Positions 61,804-64,000 of a stretch of 64,000 nucleotides of DNA are shown here, one piece after another. Under the pieces are notes generated by a model, which was not told the origin of the DNA, did no database searches, and saw only the letters and a program-made list of their open reading frames with translations. Numbering within the stretch: the first letter of the stretch is position 1; every line of letters begins with the position of its first letter. The stretch is taken from the NCBI RefSeq assembly GCF_001679645.1, contig NZ_LRUN01000001.1:62001-126000 (forward strand), written 5' to 3'. The position numbers and the translations under genes were made by a program. The stretch comes from Pseudomonas bananamidigenes. GTDB taxonomy: Bacteria > Pseudomonadota > Gammaproteobacteria > Pseudomonadales > Pseudomonadaceae.

Positions 61804-63225
61804 TCATTTGCGTGAGACAACTTTCTGTCCCCGGGGCTCCAACGACTCCCGCTCCCGGTCGAACGCCAAGTAATACTTGTTCACACTATTAACATAGCTG
61901 ACGGCGCCCATCCCCACCTGCTCCATGGCAATGCGCTCGACCTGGAAAAACCACTGATTAGGGTTCAAACCACGGCGCCGGGCCTCGGCGCGCATCCCTT
62001 GCACACGCTCCGGGCCGATGTTGTAGGCAGCCAGCGTGAACGCCATGCGCTCACGCTCATTGAGCTTGGGACTGTTGAAGAACTTGCGGCGGATCATCGC
62101 CAGGTATTTGGCCCCGGCCTGCACATTCGCATCGAGATTCTGGATGTTGTTGACACCGACCCGTTGCGCGGCGGACGGCGTGATCTGCATCAGCCCGGTC
62201 GGCCCGGCACCGCTGCGGGCTGCGGGTTGCAAAGCCGATTCCTTGAACGCCAGCGCGGCCAGGTTGAGCCAGTCCATGTTCTGCGCCTCGGCATGTTTTT
62301 GCAGGGTCGGACGCAGTTTTTCCAGACGCTGTCGGTCAGCCTTGGCCAGCGGGTAGTGGACCTGATAGAGGCGACGATAGATTCGCAGAAACGCCGCATC
62401 TTCGTTTGACGGCGTTTTGTAGCCGGTGAGAAAGCGGTCGATGCTGGCCCGCAGCATCGAAGCATCGCGACGGACGAACCAGTACTCCTCGCCCGGTTCA
62501 CTGATCGCCAACTGCCGGTCAAAACGCAGCTTGGGCAGGATCTTGCCCCAGCGCTCGGCAATCGGTTGCTCGACAATGGTCAGGTGGAAAATCCCGCCCT
62601 GGACCATTTCCAGCACGTCCTCGACCGCGAGCGTAGGGTCGACCCATTCGATCTTGATCGGCGCCAGTTTGTGCAGCGCCAGTTTCTGGTTGAGCTGGCT
62701 GACCGCCTCCCCCGCTGCACTGCCGGTGGGCAGGGCCAGAGTCTTGCCGGCCAGTTGCTCGGCTTTGGTGTAGCGCTTCTCGCCCTTGATGCCCACCAGT
62801 ACCAGCGGCACATTGCTGGCGATCGGTTCACTGCTGGCAACCGCGTGCCCCGGTTGCAGATCGAGCAGCTCGCCTGGCGCCACCAGATCACCTTCGCCCC
62901 GCTGTAATGCGCCGAGCAGTTGATCCTTGGCTTTGGGAATGATCTTGAGCGTGATTTCCTGGCCGTCGCGGGCGTGGCCGTTGAGGTATTGCTCGAACGC
63001 GCGCAAGCGGTGGTACTCGACGCCGATGGTCTGCCCCTGGACTTCACCGGAACTGTTGCGGCTCTGGTTGACCAATACCCGCAGCACACGGCTGCTGCGG
63101 ATCTCGCTCAGGTCGCGAACCTTGGCGGACGGTACGGCTTGCAGCGGCCCGGGCAGCCGCGCGACCGCCGATACCGGCAGCAGCAGCGACCCACACAGCA
63201 AGAGCAAAACCGAGGGACGAACCAT
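61804..63225 (-). CDS. mltF: Membrane-bound lytic transglycosylase MltF
   Basis: Peptidoglycan lytic transglycosylase of 473 residues. A signal peptide (MVRPSVLLLLCGSLLLPVSAVA) is followed by a solute-binding-like regulatory domain (about 45-265) and an SLT catalytic domain with the Glu in AFKESALQPAARSGAGPTGLMQITP near 308, and AAYNIGPERV. In P. aeruginosa the N domain is controlled by cell-wall fragments. The ATG at 63225 follows CCGGAGAGTGG; an in-frame ATG at 63372 would add a poor leader. Confidence 0.93.
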   Translation of the reverse strand: MVRPSVLLLLCGSLLLPVSAVARLPGPLQAVPSAKVRDLSEIRSSRVLRVLVNQSRNSSGEVQGQTIGVEYHRLRAFEQYLNGHARDGQEITLKIIPKAKDQLLGALQRGEGDLVAPGELLDLQPGHAVASSEPIASNVPLVLVGIKGEKRYTKAEQLAGKTLALPTGSAAGEAVSQLNQKLALHKLAPIKIEWVDPTLAVEDVLEMVQGGIFHLTIVEQPIAERWGKILPKLRFDRQLAISEPGEEYWFVRRDASMLRASIDRFLTGYKTPSNEDAAFLRIYRRLYQVHYPLAKADRQRLEKLRPTLQKHAEAQNMDWLNLAALAFKESALQPAARSGAGPTGLMQITPSAAQRVGVNNIQNLDANVQAGAKYLAMIRRKFFNSPKLNERERMAFTLAAYNIGPERVQGMRAEARRRGLNPNQWFFQVERIAMEQVGMGAVSYVNSVNKYYLAFDRERESLEPRGQKVVSRK

Positions 63226-63461
63226 CCACTCTCCGGAAAGAATACGGGGCGTTTTTACCGCTGAACGGTCGAAAAACACCGACGAAAACAGAGCGCCAGG
63301 AGCGCTGATAAAGTGCGAGAGACTGGCACAATGATGGCGATTGCGCCAATCCGTGCTGTCTCGCGGCCTCAACAGACAGTCATAAGCCGTTGTAGTTCTT
63401 GGCTTTTCTGATAAATCTACAGCTCTGATATGCTTTCCGGCCTTCGGCCCGAGGTAGCACC

Positions 63462-64000
63462 ATGCAACTCATCGATATCGGCGTCAACCTGACCAACTCC
63501 AGTTTCGACGACAAACATCAAGCTGTGCTTGACCGCGCCTACGCCGCCGGAGTCTGCCAATTGGTGCTGACCGGCACCGCCGTCGACAGCAGTGAGCAGG
63601 CGCTGGAGTTATGCCGGCAGCTGGATCCGGACGGTCAGCGACTGTTCGCCACCGCCGGCATCCATCCGCATTCGGCCAGTGACTGGAACGCTGACAGCGC
63701 ACGGCGTCTGCGCAGTCTGCTGCAGGAGTCGAATGTGGTGGCCGTGGGTGAATGCGGGCTGGACTTCAACAGAGATTTCTCGCCGCGCCCACAGCAGGAA
63801 AGAGTCCTCGAAGAGCATCTGGCCCTGGCCGCCGAGCTGCAATTACCGGTGTTCCTGCACGAACGTGACGCCAGCCAGCGTCTGCTGGAAATCCTCCGTG
63901 ACTTTCGCGATCAATTGCCTGCCGCCGTGGTGCATTGCTTCACCGGCGAGCAGAAAGCGTTGTTCAGCTACCTCGATCTGGACCTTCACATCGGCATCAC
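63462..64000 (+). CDS. tatD: 3'-5' DNase TatD (truncated by the window end)
   Basis: Mg2+-dependent deoxyribonuclease of the TatD family; only the first 179 codons are in the window and no stop is reached. The start [17 protein letters not shown] (ATG 63462) matches E. coli TatD. Metal-binding segments include [11 protein letters not shown] near 67 and [15 protein letters not shown] near 90-105, with [12 protein letters not shown] and VHCFTGE further on. It is divergent from mltF. TatD acts in DNA repair and degradation in the cytoplasm. Confidence 0.93.
   Translation, partial: MQLIDIGVNLTNSSFDDKHQAVLDRAYAAGVCQLVLTGTAVDSSEQALELCRQLDPDGQRLFATAGIHPHSASDWNADSARRLRSLLQESNVVAVGECGLDFNRDFSPRPQQERVLEEHLALAAELQLPVFLHERDASQRLLEILRDFRDQLPAAVVHCFTGEQKALFSYLDLDLHIGI

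Overview
This window looks like chromosomal backbone DNA of a fluorescent Pseudomonas, most likely the P. fluorescens complex. The evidence is gene content and order: sagS-ospR-gpx-msrB-alaA-htpX-tpm, ohrR-ohr-efp-earP, a cysB/universal-stress block, and oprI-L,D-transpeptidase-tesA-ABC-greB. These resemble P. aeruginosa neighbourhoods as I remember them. Other support is the Pseudomonas-type FliA promoter before cheV, one REP-type inverted pair, and uniformly GC-rich coding sequence. I see no rRNA or intact tRNA gene, transposase, integrase, prophage or CRISPR array. The last gene, tatD, is cut by the window end.

Layout. 0-5.5 kb: cheV under a FliA-type promoter, a divergent Hpt-like protein without the usual histidine, a NarL-type kinase/regulator pair, the lipid kinase yegS and a one-helix small protein. 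5.5-10 kb: molybdenum cofactor genes moeA-moaB and mobA, a small lipoprotein, a pseudouridine synthase, a small conserved protein and a glutaredoxin-like protein. 10-17 kb: a CPA2 antiporter and an ammonium transporter (convergent), a YqjD/YqjE-like envelope operon, an EAL phosphodiesterase with a YkuI_C-like sensor, and a dGTPase-like HD hydrolase. 17.4-28.6 kb is a signalling block: a BvgA/BvgS (RocA2/RocS2-like) phosphorelay, a 981-residue HD-GYP protein with a large insertion inside its catalytic domain, then free-methionine sulfoxide reductase, a DUF815 ATPase and the hybrid kinase SagS.

28.6-45 kb: peroxide and methionine-sulfoxide repair (ospR-gpx, msrB, and later ohrR-ohr), alaA, htpX, tpm, a LigB-type dioxygenase, deaD, a crotonase, a spermidine-synthase-like protein, class II DAHP synthase, a YcaQ-type glycosylase, a DUF1127 protein, two LysR regulators and a TauE/SafE exporter. 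45-54 kb: EF-P with its arginine rhamnosyltransferase EarP, a Gre-like factor, cysB, a UspA protein, a 5'-nucleotidase, a ketopantoate-reductase-like protein, a thioredoxin-like/PilZ divergent pair and class I DAHP synthase. 54-64 kb: oprI, an L,D-transpeptidase, tesA with a divergent YbbA/YbbP-type ABC system, greB, a DoxX protein, mltF and tatD.

Two themes recur. One is cyclic-di-GMP and phosphorelay signalling (EAL, HD-GYP, PilZ, two large hybrid kinases). The other is thiol/peroxide defence with two OhrR-family sensors, which appear to use different operators. The most unusual items are a helix that buries the deaD start codon together with a seven-codon upstream ORF, the HD-GYP insertion, tandem OspR-like and OhrR-like boxes, a terminator-like hairpin in the msrB leader, and two head-to-head gene pairs whose promoters must lie inside each other. 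I did not find a wholly new defence or mobile system.
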